A stretch of DNA of 64,000 nucleotides from Novosphingobium sp. RL4 (GCF_035658495.1 NZ_CP141944.1:2630001-2694000); one strand, 5' to 3'. Shown: positions 19,127 to 27,495, counted from the first letter of the stretch. A program made the numbers and translations. The notes: generated by a model from the sequence alone, not told the origin.

Positions 19127-19219
19127 ATTTTCCCGCGCGACCCCACGTTCGCCCGGTCGCTCCCGCGCGCCCTTCTCCCGGCGCCCTCCCCCCGCGACGA
19201 CGTGACCAGAAGGACTTTC

Positions 19220-20320
19220 ATGGCCAAGCTGTTCGAGCCGATCACCATCGGCAACCTCACTCTCGACAACCGCATCGTCATCGCACCGATGTGCCAGTAT
19301 TCCGCCGAGGACGGCCGGATGACCGACTGGCACACGATCCATCTCGGCAACCTCGCCCAGTCCGGCGCCGGCATCCTCACGATCGAGGCCACCGCCGTCA
19401 GCCCCGAGGGCCGCATCTCCTATGCCGATGTCGGCCTGTGGGACGATGCCACCGAGGAGGCGATGGGCACGGTCCTCGCAAGCGTGCGTCGCTGGTCCGA
19501 CATGCCGATCGCTATCCAGCTTGCCCATGCCGGTCGCAAGGCCAGCACCGCCAAGCCCTGGGACGGCGGCGCCCAGATCGCTCCTGACGCCGAAAACGGC
19601 TGGCAGACGGTATCGGCCTCCGACCTTCCCTTCCTCGGCCATGAGAACCCGCCCGAGGCGCTCGACAAGGCCGGTCTCGACCGCATCCGCGAAGCCTTCG
19701 CCGATGCCGCCCGCCGTGCCGACCGGCTCGGCATCGATGCGATCCAGATCCACGGCGCCCACGGCTACCTGCTCCACCAGTTCCTCTCGCCGCTCTCGAA
19801 CAGGCGCGAGGACGAATATGGCGGCAGCCTGGAGAACCGCATGCGCTTCCCGCTGGAGGTCTACGACGCCGTGCGCGCCGCATTCCCTGCCGACAAGCCG
19901 GTGACGATGCGCGTCTCCGGTACCGACTGGGTGGAAGGCGGCTGGGACGTCGAACAGAGCATCGCTTTCGCCAAGGCGCTGGAGGCACGCGGCTGCGCGG
20001 CCTATCACGTCTCCAGCGGCGGCCTCGACGCCGGACAGAAGATCCCCGTTGGCCCGAACTACCAGGTTCCGCTCGCGCGCAAGGTCAGGGAAGCGGTCTC
20101 GATGCCGGTGATCGCCGTGGGGCTCATCACCGAGCCCGAGCAGGCCGAGGCCATCGTCGCCACCGGGGAGGCGGACATGATCGGCCTTGCCCGCACCGTG
20201 CTCTACGATCCCCGCTGGCCCTGGCACGCAGCCGCCGCGCTCGGCGCGAAGGTCAAGGCGGCGCCGCAGTTCCTGCGCAGCCAGCCGCGCGTCTACAAGG
20301 ACCTGTTCGTCCAGGCCTGA
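19220..20320 (+). CDS. Old Yellow Enzyme family NADH:flavin oxidoreductase (YqjM/XenA-like)
   Basis: FMN-dependent ene-reductase, 366 residues, TIM barrel. It belongs to the thermophilic-like/YqjM subgroup: Cys25 in APMCQYS, the substrate-binding His pair in QLAHAGRK (about 100-107) and HGAHGYLLHQFLSP (178-191). It reduces activated C=C bonds or nitro compounds with NAD(P)H; the natural substrate is unknown. The ATG at 19220 follows AGAAGGA at ideal spacing, and an upstream in-frame GTG at 19202 is less likely. It shares a bidirectional terminator with the convergent decarboxylase. Confidence 0.92.
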   Translation: MAKLFEPITIGNLTLDNRIVIAPMCQYSAEDGRMTDWHTIHLGNLAQSGAGILTIEATAVSPEGRISYADVGLWDDATEEAMGTVLASVRRWSDMPIAIQLAHAGRKASTAKPWDGGAQIAPDAENGWQTVSASDLPFLGHENPPEALDKAGLDRIREAFADAARRADRLGIDAIQIHGAHGYLLHQFLSPLSNRREDEYGGSLENRMRFPLEVYDAVRAAFPADKPVTMRVSGTDWVEGGWDVEQSIAFAKALEARGCAAYHVSSGGLDAGQKIPVGPNYQVPLARKVREAVSMPVIAVGLITEPEQAEAIVATGEADMIGLARTVLYDPRWPWHAAAALGAKVKAAPQFLRSQPRVYKDLFVQA

Positions 20321-20337
20321 GCCTGCGGGCGGACAAG

Positions 20338-20377
20338 AAAAAAGGCCCGCCGGAACATGGTTCCGGCGGGCCTTTTT
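20338..20377. terminator. Bidirectional intrinsic terminator
   Basis: A6, then the perfect 13-bp stem GGCCCGCCGGAAC (20344-20356) with GTTCCGGCGGGCC (20360-20372), then T5. It serves both the oxidoreductase and the convergent ornithine decarboxylase. Confidence 0.92.
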
Positions 20378-20395
20378 GCCAACTTTCCGCTCGGT

Positions 20396-21619
20396 TCAGC
20401 GCAGCGAAACCACGTTGTCCGACACGCGCGGGTCCTTGCGCTCGCCGGTGTAGAGGCTCGCCATCGGCTCGTCCGTGGCAACGAGCACCTCGCCGGTGCC
20501 GAAGCCGTTGAACGCCGTGCGCATGGCCGCGCCGTAGGCGCCGAGCATGCCCACTTCGATCCAGTCACCCGCCTTGATATCGGCCGGGAGCATGAACGGG
20601 CCTTCCATGAAGTCGGCATCGTCGCAGGTCGGACCGTAGAACGCGAATTCCTGGAGGTCCTCCGAACGCTCGCCGCCAACGGCGGTCTCGCGCGAGATGC
20701 ACTTCACGGGGAAGCGCCAGGCAACGTGCGCCGCATCGTAGAGCGCGCCATAGGCACCCTCGTTGATGTAGAGTTCGTCACCGCGACGCTTCTCGACCTT
20801 GACGATCATCGAGCTGTACTCGGCCGAAAGCGCACGGCCGGGTTCGCACCACAGTTCCGCGTTGTAGGCGATCGGCAGGGCTTCGAAGTGACGGTGGATC
20901 ACCTGGAAATAGTCTTCCAGCGGCGGCGGCTCCATGCCCGGATAGACCGAGGGGAACCCGCCACCGACGTCGATCATGTCGATAACGACACCGGCGTCGG
21001 CGATTGCCGCACGCGCACGCTCCAGCGCCTGGACATAGGCGAAGGGCGTCATCGCTTGCGAACCGACGTGGAAGCATACGCCCAGCCAGTCGGCAACCTG
21101 ACGGGTGGCCTGAAGCAGTTCGCCGGCATCAGCCAGATCGATGCCGAACTTCGAGGCCAGGCTCAGTTCCGAATATTCGGAAGAGACGCGCAGGCGCACG
21201 CAAAGACGCAGGTCGGCGGCGCGATTGCCGTCGGCGTCAGTGGTCGCTTCGAGGATCTTCTCGACTTCCTCGATCGTGTCGAGGCTGAAGGTCCGCACGC
21301 CATGTTCGAAATAGGCTTCGCGGATGGCGCTGGCGGTCTTGACCGGGTGCATGAAGCACAGGGTCGCGTCCGGCAGGGCCGCGCGGGTCATGCGAACTTC
21401 GCCGATCGATGCGACGTCGTAATGCGTGATGCCGTTCGCCCAGAGAATCTTGATGAGATCGGGGGACGGGTTGGCCTTCACCGCATAGAGCGACTTGCCC
21501 GGAAACTTCGTGGCGAAGAAACGGGCCGCGCGCGCAGCAGCGTGCGGGCGGTTCAGGATAACGGGTTCGTCGGGCGCGAGAGCGCGCGCTACAGCCGGTG
21601 CGTCAAGAAATTCGAGCAA
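20396..21619 (-). CDS. Ornithine (or lysine/ornithine) decarboxylase, fold III PLP
   Basis: Cytoplasmic decarboxylase that should produce putrescine, 407 residues. It has an alanine-racemase-like barrel with Lys48 in YAVKANP as PLP anchor, HVGSQ near residue 180, glycine-rich DVGGGFPS, EPGRAL, and the C-terminal GPTCDDADF with the dimer-crossing catalytic Cys. The start is awkward: no ATG is available, and TTG at 21619 is the best in-frame codon. It is preceded by a long untranslated leader with an attenuator (21620-21990) like the speF element of alphaproteobacteria. It supplies putrescine for the carboxyspermidine genes next door. Specificity for ornithine over lysine is inferred. Confidence 0.9.
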   Translation of the reverse strand: MLEFLDAPAVARALAPDEPVILNRPHAAARAARFFATKFPGKSLYAVKANPSPDLIKILWANGITHYDVASIGEVRMTRAALPDATLCFMHPVKTASAIREAYFEHGVRTFSLDTIEEVEKILEATTDADGNRAADLRLCVRLRVSSEYSELSLASKFGIDLADAGELLQATRQVADWLGVCFHVGSQAMTPFAYVQALERARAAIADAGVVIDMIDVGGGFPSVYPGMEPPPLEDYFQVIHRHFEALPIAYNAELWCEPGRALSAEYSSMIVKVEKRRGDELYINEGAYGALYDAAHVAWRFPVKCISRETAVGGERSEDLQEFAFYGPTCDDADFMEGPFMLPADIKAGDWIEVGMLGAYGAAMRTAFNGFGTGEVLVATDEPMASLYTGERKDPRVSDNVVSLR

Positions 21620-21644
21620 CTCAAGGGACCCCCAAACGGAATTG

Positions 21645-21785
21645 TTAACAACAAGAGCTGCCTTGCGGTTTGGAAGTCCCCATGGGGCAGCGAGGGGCGG
21701 GATATAGGGCTCCCAAGCTGAATCGCAAGTGAAAAAAGTCCCCTTTCACGGAAACGTCACATAAGGGGATAGCGCGAAGATCCAT
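21645..21785 (-). CDS. Possible leader-peptide ORF spanning the attenuator
   Basis: A minus-strand reading frame of 46 codons, ATG at 21785 (a second ATG at 21803 would make 52), stops at TAA 21645, 25 nt before the decarboxylase start. GAGAGG lies 4 nt before the ATG. It reads straight through the leader terminator, and its T-tract is decoded as GDFFHLRF. A translating ribosome would therefore open the terminator. The frame may be chance: the peptide matches no known leader, and codon use was not tested. Confidence 0.25.
   Translation of the reverse strand: MDLRAIPLCDVSVKGDFFHLRFSLGALYPAPRCPMGTSKPQGSSCC
21732..21769 (-). terminator. Attenuator-like intrinsic terminator in the decarboxylase leader
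   Basis: On the minus strand TCCCCTT pairs with AAGGGGA (7 bp, with an inner ACG/CGT pair in the loop) and is followed by CTTTTTTC. It lies 113 nt upstream of the decarboxylase start and well downstream of nspC, so it can only act on transcripts entering the decarboxylase gene. Confidence 0.7.
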
Positions 21786-22007
21786 GCCGCCTCTCAGTTT
21801 CATTTTATTGTCTTGTTACAGACATTTACCTGAAAATCATCACCCCGGACTTCCGTCGCGAACGGAATGCCCGAAAGGCGCGTTTCACGGTTACAATGCA
21901 AACGGCACGGGTTCGGTTCTCTCGAGTCGATCTATCGGAGCCCGAACGGGGCAATCGCGGGACGGATCGAGCCGTTTTTCATGGATTCGGCAGAGCGGGA
22001 ACAAAGG

Positions 22008-22042
22008 AAAGGAGCGGCCACCCAAGGCGGGACCGCTCCTTT
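22008..22042 (-). terminator. Intrinsic terminator after nspC
   Basis: The 10-bp stem AAAGGAGCGG (22008-22017) with CCGCTCCTTT (22033-22042) closes a 15-nt loop, 28 nt past the nspC stop. On the minus strand it is followed by CCTTTG, a weak T-run. Confidence 0.65.
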
Positions 22043-22069
22043 CGCAATGAAGAGTTGGCCTGCCTGCGC

Positions 22070-23248
22070 TCAGCTCAGACGGCCGCGGAAATCCTCGTAA
22101 TCGAAGCGGCGGGTGCATTCGAGCAGGTCGGTTTCGGAATCCCACAGCCAGATCGAGGGCAGCGGCACCCCGTTGAAAGTGGTGGTCTTGACCATCGAGT
22201 AATGCGCCTGGTCGAGGAAAGCGAAGCGCACGCCCGGTTCCGCCTCGACCGGCAGGACATAGTCTCCGATCACATCCCCCGCGAGGCACGACGGCCCGCC
22301 AAGACGCACCGGCTCGCCTTCGCTCTCCGCCCGCTCACCCAGCATGGCCGGGCGATAGGGCGCCTCGATCACGTCGGGCATGTGGCAGGTGGCGGAAACG
22401 TCCACCACCGCCACCGGCATGCCGTTATGGCCGATGTCAAGCACGGTTCCCACGAGAATGCCGGCATCGAGCGCGACGGCTTCGCCGGGCTCGATATAGA
22501 CCTCGGCGCCGGTATCTTCCTGAAGATCGATCAGGAATTCCACCAGTTCGTCGCGCTGATAGTCGGACCGGGTGATGTGGTGGCCACCCCCGAGGTTGAT
22601 CCACTTGAACTGGCCGAAGAACGGTTCGAGGTAATCGAACGCCTTGTCCCAGGTACGGCGCAGCGGCTCGAAGTCCTGCTCGCACAAGGTGTGCATATGG
22701 ATGCCGTCGATCATCTCGACATGCTCTTCGGTGAGCTGGTTGATCGGGAAGCCAAGGCGCGAGTGCGGCGCGCAAGGGTCGTAGCGCGGAACCTCGCCTT
22801 CGGCATGCATCGGATTGACGCGCAGGCCGATGTCGAAGTCCTCGCCCCGCGCGCGGGCGTTCTCGATCTGCGCCCAGAAACGCTCGATCTGCATCGGCGA
22901 ATTGAAGATCACATGATCCGACAGGCGCAGGATCTCGTCGAGATCCTCCTCCTTGTAGGCCGCGCAATAGGTCGCGATCTCGCCGTCGTAGAATTCCGAG
23001 GCAAGCCGCGCTTCCCACAGGCCCGAAGTGCATACGCCGTCGAGGTATTCGCCGACGATCGGCGCGGTGGACCACATCGAGAAGGCCTTGAGCGCGGAGA
23101 GCACCTTGGCGCCCGAACGCTCGCCGATGTCGGCCAGCACGCGCAGGTTCTCGCGCAGCTTGGCGGCATCCACCACGAAACTGGGACTGTCGACTCGCGA
23201 CAGATCGAAGTGAGCGAAGGCTCCCGGATCGCCGGCGCGGGTTTCCAT
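22070..23248 (-). CDS. nspC: Carboxynorspermidine/carboxyspermidine decarboxylase
   Basis: PLP enzyme of the alanine-racemase fold, 392 residues, that removes CO2 from carboxyspermidine (or carboxynorspermidine) as the last step of the aspartate-semialdehyde route to spermidine. Lys54 in SALKAFSMWS is the PLP anchor. HMHTLCEQDF, NLGGGHHITR, EPGEAVALD and LGGPSCLAGDVIGDY, with the catalytic Cys, follow in family order. It is the last gene of the operon CASDH - lipoprotein - DUF486 - nspC. With the adjacent ornithine decarboxylase providing putrescine, spermidine is the expected product. Confidence 0.93.
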   Translation of the reverse strand: METRAGDPGAFAHFDLSRVDSPSFVVDAAKLRENLRVLADIGERSGAKVLSALKAFSMWSTAPIVGEYLDGVCTSGLWEARLASEFYDGEIATYCAAYKEEDLDEILRLSDHVIFNSPMQIERFWAQIENARARGEDFDIGLRVNPMHAEGEVPRYDPCAPHSRLGFPINQLTEEHVEMIDGIHMHTLCEQDFEPLRRTWDKAFDYLEPFFGQFKWINLGGGHHITRSDYQRDELVEFLIDLQEDTGAEVYIEPGEAVALDAGILVGTVLDIGHNGMPVAVVDVSATCHMPDVIEAPYRPAMLGERAESEGEPVRLGGPSCLAGDVIGDYVLPVEAEPGVRFAFLDQAHYSMVKTTTFNGVPLPSIWLWDSETDLLECTRRFDYEDFRGRLS

Positions 23249-23342
23249 GTTCGGTTCAATCCTTTTCGGTGGGCTCGCACATCATCGGCTGAGCCAAATT
23301 TCCAACCAGATGGCCTTCGCGGCCGCCAGCTTCAAGGATGCC

Positions 23343-23693
23343 TCAGGCAAACGGACCCTTGAAGATGAACCATGCCCCTGCGCCGACCAGAGCGAAACCG
23401 ACGATCTCGTTGAGTCCCGGCTTCTGCCCGAACAGCAGCCATGCCACCAGCACGAAGGCCGTGAGCGACATCGCCTCCTGAAGCACCTTGAGCTGCCCCA
23501 GAGAGTAGACCTGGCTGCCAATCCGGTTGGCCGGCACGGCAAGGCAATATTCGAAGAATGCGATGCCCCAGCTCATGGCAATCGCCAGCCACAGCGCCTT
23601 GCCGGGCATCTTGAGATGCAGGTACCACGCCGTGTTCATGAACAGATTGGATCCCGCGAGCATGGCCACGGGGGCAACGAAGGTCCAGTTCAC
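23343..23693 (-). CDS. DMT/DUF486 family membrane protein
   Basis: A 116-residue protein with four hydrophobic helices, the size and pattern of the DUF486 branch of the small DMT proteins. Signatures are NLFMNTAWYLHLK, SWGIAFFEYCLAVPANRIG and LKVLQEAMSLTAFVLVAW. GTG at 23693 is the likely start: it is the first start codon after the upstream gene's stop 9 nt earlier, and the family begins there. It lies inside the polyamine operon. A transport role linked to polyamines is possible but only suggested by position. Confidence 0.8.
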   Translation of the reverse strand: MNWTFVAPVAMLAGSNLFMNTAWYLHLKMPGKALWLAIAMSWGIAFFEYCLAVPANRIGSQVYSLGQLKVLQEAMSLTAFVLVAWLLFGQKPGLNEIVGFALVGAGAWFIFKGPFA

Positions 23694-23701
23694 GAACCCG
23701 C

Positions 23702-24109
23702 TCAGTCGATGCAGATCGCATTGACGGCCTTGCCGCCCTTGATCTCCGCATGGCAGCCGAACAGCCGATCGTCCGCCTGGCAGGTGCCGCTGGCCGAGGC
23801 ATCGGCAGAAGCGGCGCCGGCACTGCCGATGCACTTGCCCTGGCACTGCGAGGAATCGGTGCACTGCTTCCCGGCATCGGCAAAGGCGTGGACACACTGT
23901 TCCATGCCCAGCCGTCCCCGGCGCTGCACGCTGCCGCCCGAACCTTCGCAGGCCGTGCGGTCGGCAGCGCTCATGTCACGGGAATAGCCCGGCCCGGCCT
24001 CGCCGTTTCCGGCAGGTTGAGCGGGCTGCTGCGGACCGCCCTGCGGCACGCAACCGGCCAGCGCGAGAGCGCCGGCCGCAGCGACGAGAACGGTCCGCAG
24101 CATCGTCAT
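23702..24109 (-). CDS. Cys-rich lipoprotein of unknown function
   Basis: A 135-residue exported protein. The signal peptide ends in ALALAGC with Cys20 lipidated. The mature part has a Gly/Gln/Pro linker and then about eight Cys in a compact domain (TACEG, MEQCVHAF, DAGKQCTDSSQCQGKCIG, GTCQADDRLFGCHAEIKGG, NAICID), suggesting a disulfide-stapled periplasmic module. Its ATG overlaps the stop of the carboxyspermidine dehydrogenase gene (TGATG), so the two are translationally coupled. No function is known to me. Confidence 0.75.
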   Translation of the reverse strand: MTMLRTVLVAAAGALALAGCVPQGGPQQPAQPAGNGEAGPGYSRDMSAADRTACEGSGGSVQRRGRLGMEQCVHAFADAGKQCTDSSQCQGKCIGSAGAASADASASGTCQADDRLFGCHAEIKGGKAVNAICID

Positions 24110-25320
24110 CAGAAGGCCAGAGGTCCGTCGAGTTCCTCGACCGTCCAGGGCAGGCCATGCTGGTTGAGCATGTCCATGTAGGGGTCGGGATCGAACTGCT
24201 CCATGTTGAACACGCCCGCACCGCTCCACTTGCCGGTCACCAGCATGGCGGCGCCGATCATCGCCGGAACGCCGGTGGTGTAGCTGACGGCCTGGTTGCC
24301 GGTTTCGGCATAGGCATCTTCGTGGTCGCAGATGTTCTTGATGTAGAACGTCTTCTCGCCCGAACCGTCAAGCGCTTCGCCGGTCGCGATATCGCCGATG
24401 TTGGTCTTGCCCTTGGTGGTCGAACCGAGCGAGCTGGGCTCGGGCAGCACGGCCTTGAGGAACTGGAGCGGAATGATTTCCACGCCGTTGTAGATCACCG
24501 GGTCGATGCGGGTCATGCCGACGTTCTGCAGCACGGTGAGGTGCTTGATGTACTCGTCGCCGAAGGTCATCCAGAAGCGCGCGCGCTCCATCTCGGGGAT
24601 GAACTTCGCAAGGCTTTCGAGTTCCTCGTGGTACATCATGTACATGTTCTTCGGGCCGACGGCCTCGAAGTCGAAGCTCTGCTTCACGCCCATCGCCGGG
24701 GTTTCGACGAACTGGCCGTTTTCCCAGTGGCGGGCCGGCGCGGTCACTTCGCGGATGTTGATTTCCGGGTTGAAGTTGGTCGCGAAGGCCTGGCCATGAT
24801 CGCCGCCGTTGCAGTCGAGAATGTCGAGCGTGCGGATGGTCTTGAGCTTGTGCTTCTTCAGCCACATGGCGAAGACCGAGGTGACGCCCGGATCGAAGCC
24901 CGAGCCGAGCAGCGCGGTCAGGCCCGCTTCCTTGAAGCGCTCCTGATAGGCCCACTGCCAGTGGTATTCGAACTTGGCCACGTCCTTGGGCTCGTAGTTC
25001 GCTGTGTCCATGTAGTTCACGCCGGTTGCCAGGCACGCGTCCATGATCGCGAGATCCTGATAGGGCAGCGCGAGATTGACGACGAGCTTCGGCCCGATCG
25101 AGCGGATCAGCTCGCTGGTTGCCGCCACGTCATCGGCGTCGATCGCATAAGTGCTGATCGAGACGCCGGTGCGCTCCTTCACCGATTCGGCAATCGCCTC
25201 GCACTTGGAAACCGTGCGGCTGGCGAGGTGGATGTCCGAGAAGATGTCGGGATTCATCGCCATCTTGTGGACCGCGACCGAACCGACGCCGCCTGCGCCG
25301 ATCACCAGAACCTTGCTCAC
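24109..25320 (-). CDS. Carboxyspermidine/carboxynorspermidine dehydrogenase (Lys1/saccharopine-dehydrogenase superfamily)
   Basis: A 403-residue cytoplasmic enzyme that condenses aspartate semialdehyde with putrescine and reduces the imine with NADPH to carboxyspermidine. The N-terminal Rossmann motif is VLVIGAGGVGSVAVHKM, and LLGSGFDPGVTSVFAMW and CNGGDHGQAFATNFNPE follow as in CASDH. True saccharopine dehydrogenase is excluded by its partner nspC, four genes on in the same operon. GTG at 25320 sits 8 nt after GGAG; TTG at 25323 is an alternative. The only unusual feature is the coupled lipoprotein. Confidence 0.9.
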   Translation of the reverse strand: MSKVLVIGAGGVGSVAVHKMAMNPDIFSDIHLASRTVSKCEAIAESVKERTGVSISTYAIDADDVAATSELIRSIGPKLVVNLALPYQDLAIMDACLATGVNYMDTANYEPKDVAKFEYHWQWAYQERFKEAGLTALLGSGFDPGVTSVFAMWLKKHKLKTIRTLDILDCNGGDHGQAFATNFNPEINIREVTAPARHWENGQFVETPAMGVKQSFDFEAVGPKNMYMMYHEELESLAKFIPEMERARFWMTFGDEYIKHLTVLQNVGMTRIDPVIYNGVEIIPLQFLKAVLPEPSSLGSTTKGKTNIGDIATGEALDGSGEKTFYIKNICDHEDAYAETGNQAVSYTTGVPAMIGAAMLVTGKWSGAGVFNMEQFDPDPYMDMLNQHGLPWTVEELDGPLAF

Positions 25321-25600
25321 CAATTTGTCTCCTTAACGCGATGCTCGCGAACAGCCGCATATAGAGGCCCTGTGTGACAACTCAACTCTTCGAGTTTCGT
25401 TGATTCGTTTGTCCGACCTGTCGGTTGGGCAAGACGGCCATCCGGCCGTTTTGTGCGGCACCGGCCCACGCCCGTCCCGGATGTGACGAGCGCACCCAAC
25501 GAAAACTGTCACAATCCGCCATCGTCCCGTCATCGCGCGGTCACCCGGCGGGGGCAATGCGGCGAGCGAACACCTTTCCCTCGCGGCCAAGGAATTTCCG

Positions 25601-26836
25601 ATGCCTCCTGCCCAGCACCCTCACGCGAGGCCTGCGTCCGACCTCATCGGCAAGGCCGTCGTCCGTCCCGAATCGAACCGTGCCGCCCGCCTGCTCGACA
25701 AGGCTTTCGCGCTCGCGTTCAAGGGCCTCGTCTACGCGCAGATCTGGGAAGATCCGGTTGCCGATATGGAAGCGCTGCAGATCGGGCCGGAGAGCCGGAT
25801 CATCACCATCTCCAGCGGCAGCTGCAACGCCCTGTCCTACCTGACCGCCGATCCCGCCGCGATCACCAGCGTCGATCTCAACACCGCGCATATCGCTCTT
25901 GGCCGCCTCAAGATCGCCGCGATCCGCAAGCTGACCGACTATGCGGACTTGCGCCGCTTCATTGCCGAGGCCGATCATCCCGGCAATGTCGCGACATATC
26001 GGGACCGCCTTGCCCCGCACCTCGACGAAGCCACCCGCCGGTACTGGGAAGGCCGGGATCTGGTGGGCCGCCGCCGCATCCGCGGCTTTGCGCGCGGTAT
26101 CTACAAGCAGGGCCTGCTCGGCCACTTCATCGGTGCGGCACATGTCCTCGCCAAGCTCTACAAGATCGACCCCAGCGAAATCCTCGGCGCCGAGACGCTG
26201 GAGGAACAGCGCCGCGTGTTCGACGAACGGCTGGCGCCGATCTTCGAGCGCAAGCTGGTTCGCTGGCTGACCGACCAGCCCGCCTCGCTTTTCGGCCTCG
26301 GCATTCCGCCTGCCCAGTACGACGCGCTGGCAGGCGGCAACCGCATGGCCGATGTGCTGCGCGCACGGCTGGAGAAGCTGGCCTGCCACTTCCCCCTCAA
26401 CGACAACTACTTCGCCTGGCAGGCTTTCGGGCGCGGCTACGGACGCGAGCCCAAGGCCCCGCTGCCGCCCTATCTTCAGGAAGCCAATGTTCCCTTGGTG
26501 CGCGAGCGGCTTGGCCGCCTCACCTTGCGCCATGCGAACTTCACGCAGGTTCTGAAAGAAAGCGCCGAAGCCTCGCTCGACCGCTACATCCTGCTCGATG
26601 CGCAGGACTGGATGAGCGACGCGCAGCTTACCGAGCTCTGGAGCGAGATCACCCGCACCGCGCGCGCCGGTTCGCGCGTGCTGTTCCGCACTGCCGCCGA
26701 GCCCACCCTGCTGCCGGGCCGCGTGCCGGAAGCGATCCTTTCCCGCTGGGACTACCGCGAAGAGGAATCCCGAGCGGCCACGCGGGGGGATCGCTCCTCC
26801 ATCTATGGCGGCGTCCACCTCTACGTCCTGCGCTGA
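25601..26836 (+). CDS. btaA: S-adenosylmethionine:diacylglycerol 3-amino-3-carboxypropyltransferase
   Basis: First enzyme of betaine lipid (DGTS) synthesis: moves the aminocarboxypropyl group of SAM to diacylglycerol. The 411-residue protein belongs to DUF3419. LVYAQIWEDPVADMEAL near residues 44-60 is the family opening, followed by the SAM-binding ISSGSCNALSYL and VDLNTAH, and LNDNYFAWQAFGRGY near 266-280. AAGGA precedes the ATG. btaB follows after 10 nt, which confirms the assignment. Confidence 0.92.
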   Translation: MPPAQHPHARPASDLIGKAVVRPESNRAARLLDKAFALAFKGLVYAQIWEDPVADMEALQIGPESRIITISSGSCNALSYLTADPAAITSVDLNTAHIALGRLKIAAIRKLTDYADLRRFIAEADHPGNVATYRDRLAPHLDEATRRYWEGRDLVGRRRIRGFARGIYKQGLLGHFIGAAHVLAKLYKIDPSEILGAETLEEQRRVFDERLAPIFERKLVRWLTDQPASLFGLGIPPAQYDALAGGNRMADVLRARLEKLACHFPLNDNYFAWQAFGRGYGREPKAPLPPYLQEANVPLVRERLGRLTLRHANFTQVLKESAEASLDRYILLDAQDWMSDAQLTELWSEITRTARAGSRVLFRTAAEPTLLPGRVPEAILSRWDYREEESRAATRGDRSSIYGGVHLYVLR

Positions 26837-26846
26837 GGCATCCGCG

Positions 26847-27491
26847 ATGACGGGAAGCGCCACCTCGCAGGACCATGCCGCGCTGATGGACAAGGTCTAT
26901 CGGGGCCAGCGCCACATCTATGACCTCACCCGGAAATACTACCTGTTCGGCCGGGACCGGCTGATCCGCGAACTGGGCGCGGAACCCGGCATGAGCGTGC
27001 TCGAAGCAGGCTGCGGCACCGGCCGCAATCTGGAACGGGTCGCCCGTGCCTGGCCCGGCGCTGCCTGCCACGGCTTCGACATTTCCGGCGAGATGCTGAA
27101 ATCCGCCCGCGCGCGGCTGGGCCCCGACGTGCAACTGGCGCTCGGCGACGCCACACGATTCGAGCCGCGTGACCTGTTCGGCCGCACCGGCTTCGACCGG
27201 ATCATCCTGTCCTACACGCTCTCGATGATCCCCGGATGGGAGGCCGCGCTGCGACAGGCGGCACATGCGCTGGCACCCGGCGGCGTGCTCCATGCCGTCG
27301 ACTTCGGCGACCTTTCCGGCCTGCCCGCCCCTCTGCGCGGAGCCCTGCGCGCGTGGCTGACGAAGTTCCACGTCAGCCCCCGGCTGGACCTGCCGATGGT
27401 CGCCGCGCGGATCGCCGGAGAACTGGGCCTGCGGGTTGAGGTGAAGCGCGGGGGCCTGGGCTATTACCAGATGGTGCGCCTCATCTGCTGA
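26847..27491 (+). CDS. btaB: SAM-dependent N-methyltransferase of betaine lipid synthesis
   Basis: A class I methyltransferase of 214 residues that trimethylates the amino group of the btaA product to give diacylglyceryl-N,N,N-trimethylhomoserine. Motif I is VLEAGCGTGRNLE near residue 51; GDATRF and ILSYTLSMIPGW follow. ATG at 26847 is chosen although the frame is open further up. It is translated with btaA, 10 nt apart. In relatives this pair is used to save phosphate; no PhoB box was identified upstream. Confidence 0.9.
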   Translation: MTGSATSQDHAALMDKVYRGQRHIYDLTRKYYLFGRDRLIRELGAEPGMSVLEAGCGTGRNLERVARAWPGAACHGFDISGEMLKSARARLGPDVQLALGDATRFEPRDLFGRTGFDRIILSYTLSMIPGWEAALRQAAHALAPGGVLHAVDFGDLSGLPAPLRGALRAWLTKFHVSPRLDLPMVAARIAGELGLRVEVKRGGLGYYQMVRLIC

Positions 27492-27495
27492 CGCT

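Larger units (their letters stand above)
21620..21990 (-). promoter_or_regulatory. Long 5' leader of the ornithine decarboxylase gene, candidate speF-type RNA
   Basis: About 370 nt without a conserved gene separate the decarboxylase from the terminator of nspC. Read on the minus strand, the leader shows several hairpins: a TTCGG/CCGAA pair near 21944-21910, TTCCGT/ACGGAA near 21867-21850, a TGTCT/AGACA pair at 21824-21809 and a terminator at 21769-21732. Alphaproteobacterial ornithine decarboxylase genes are known to carry a structured leader (the Rfam speF motif, described in a survey of alphaproteobacterial RNA motifs). Identity with that motif is inferred from gene context and architecture, not from a covariance search. 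Confidence 0.5.

Noticed and set aside
24109..25320. Saccharopine dehydrogenase (lysine pathway) as the product
   Set aside because: The operon ends in nspC and the family's lysine-specific context is absent; carboxyspermidine dehydrogenase is the better call.
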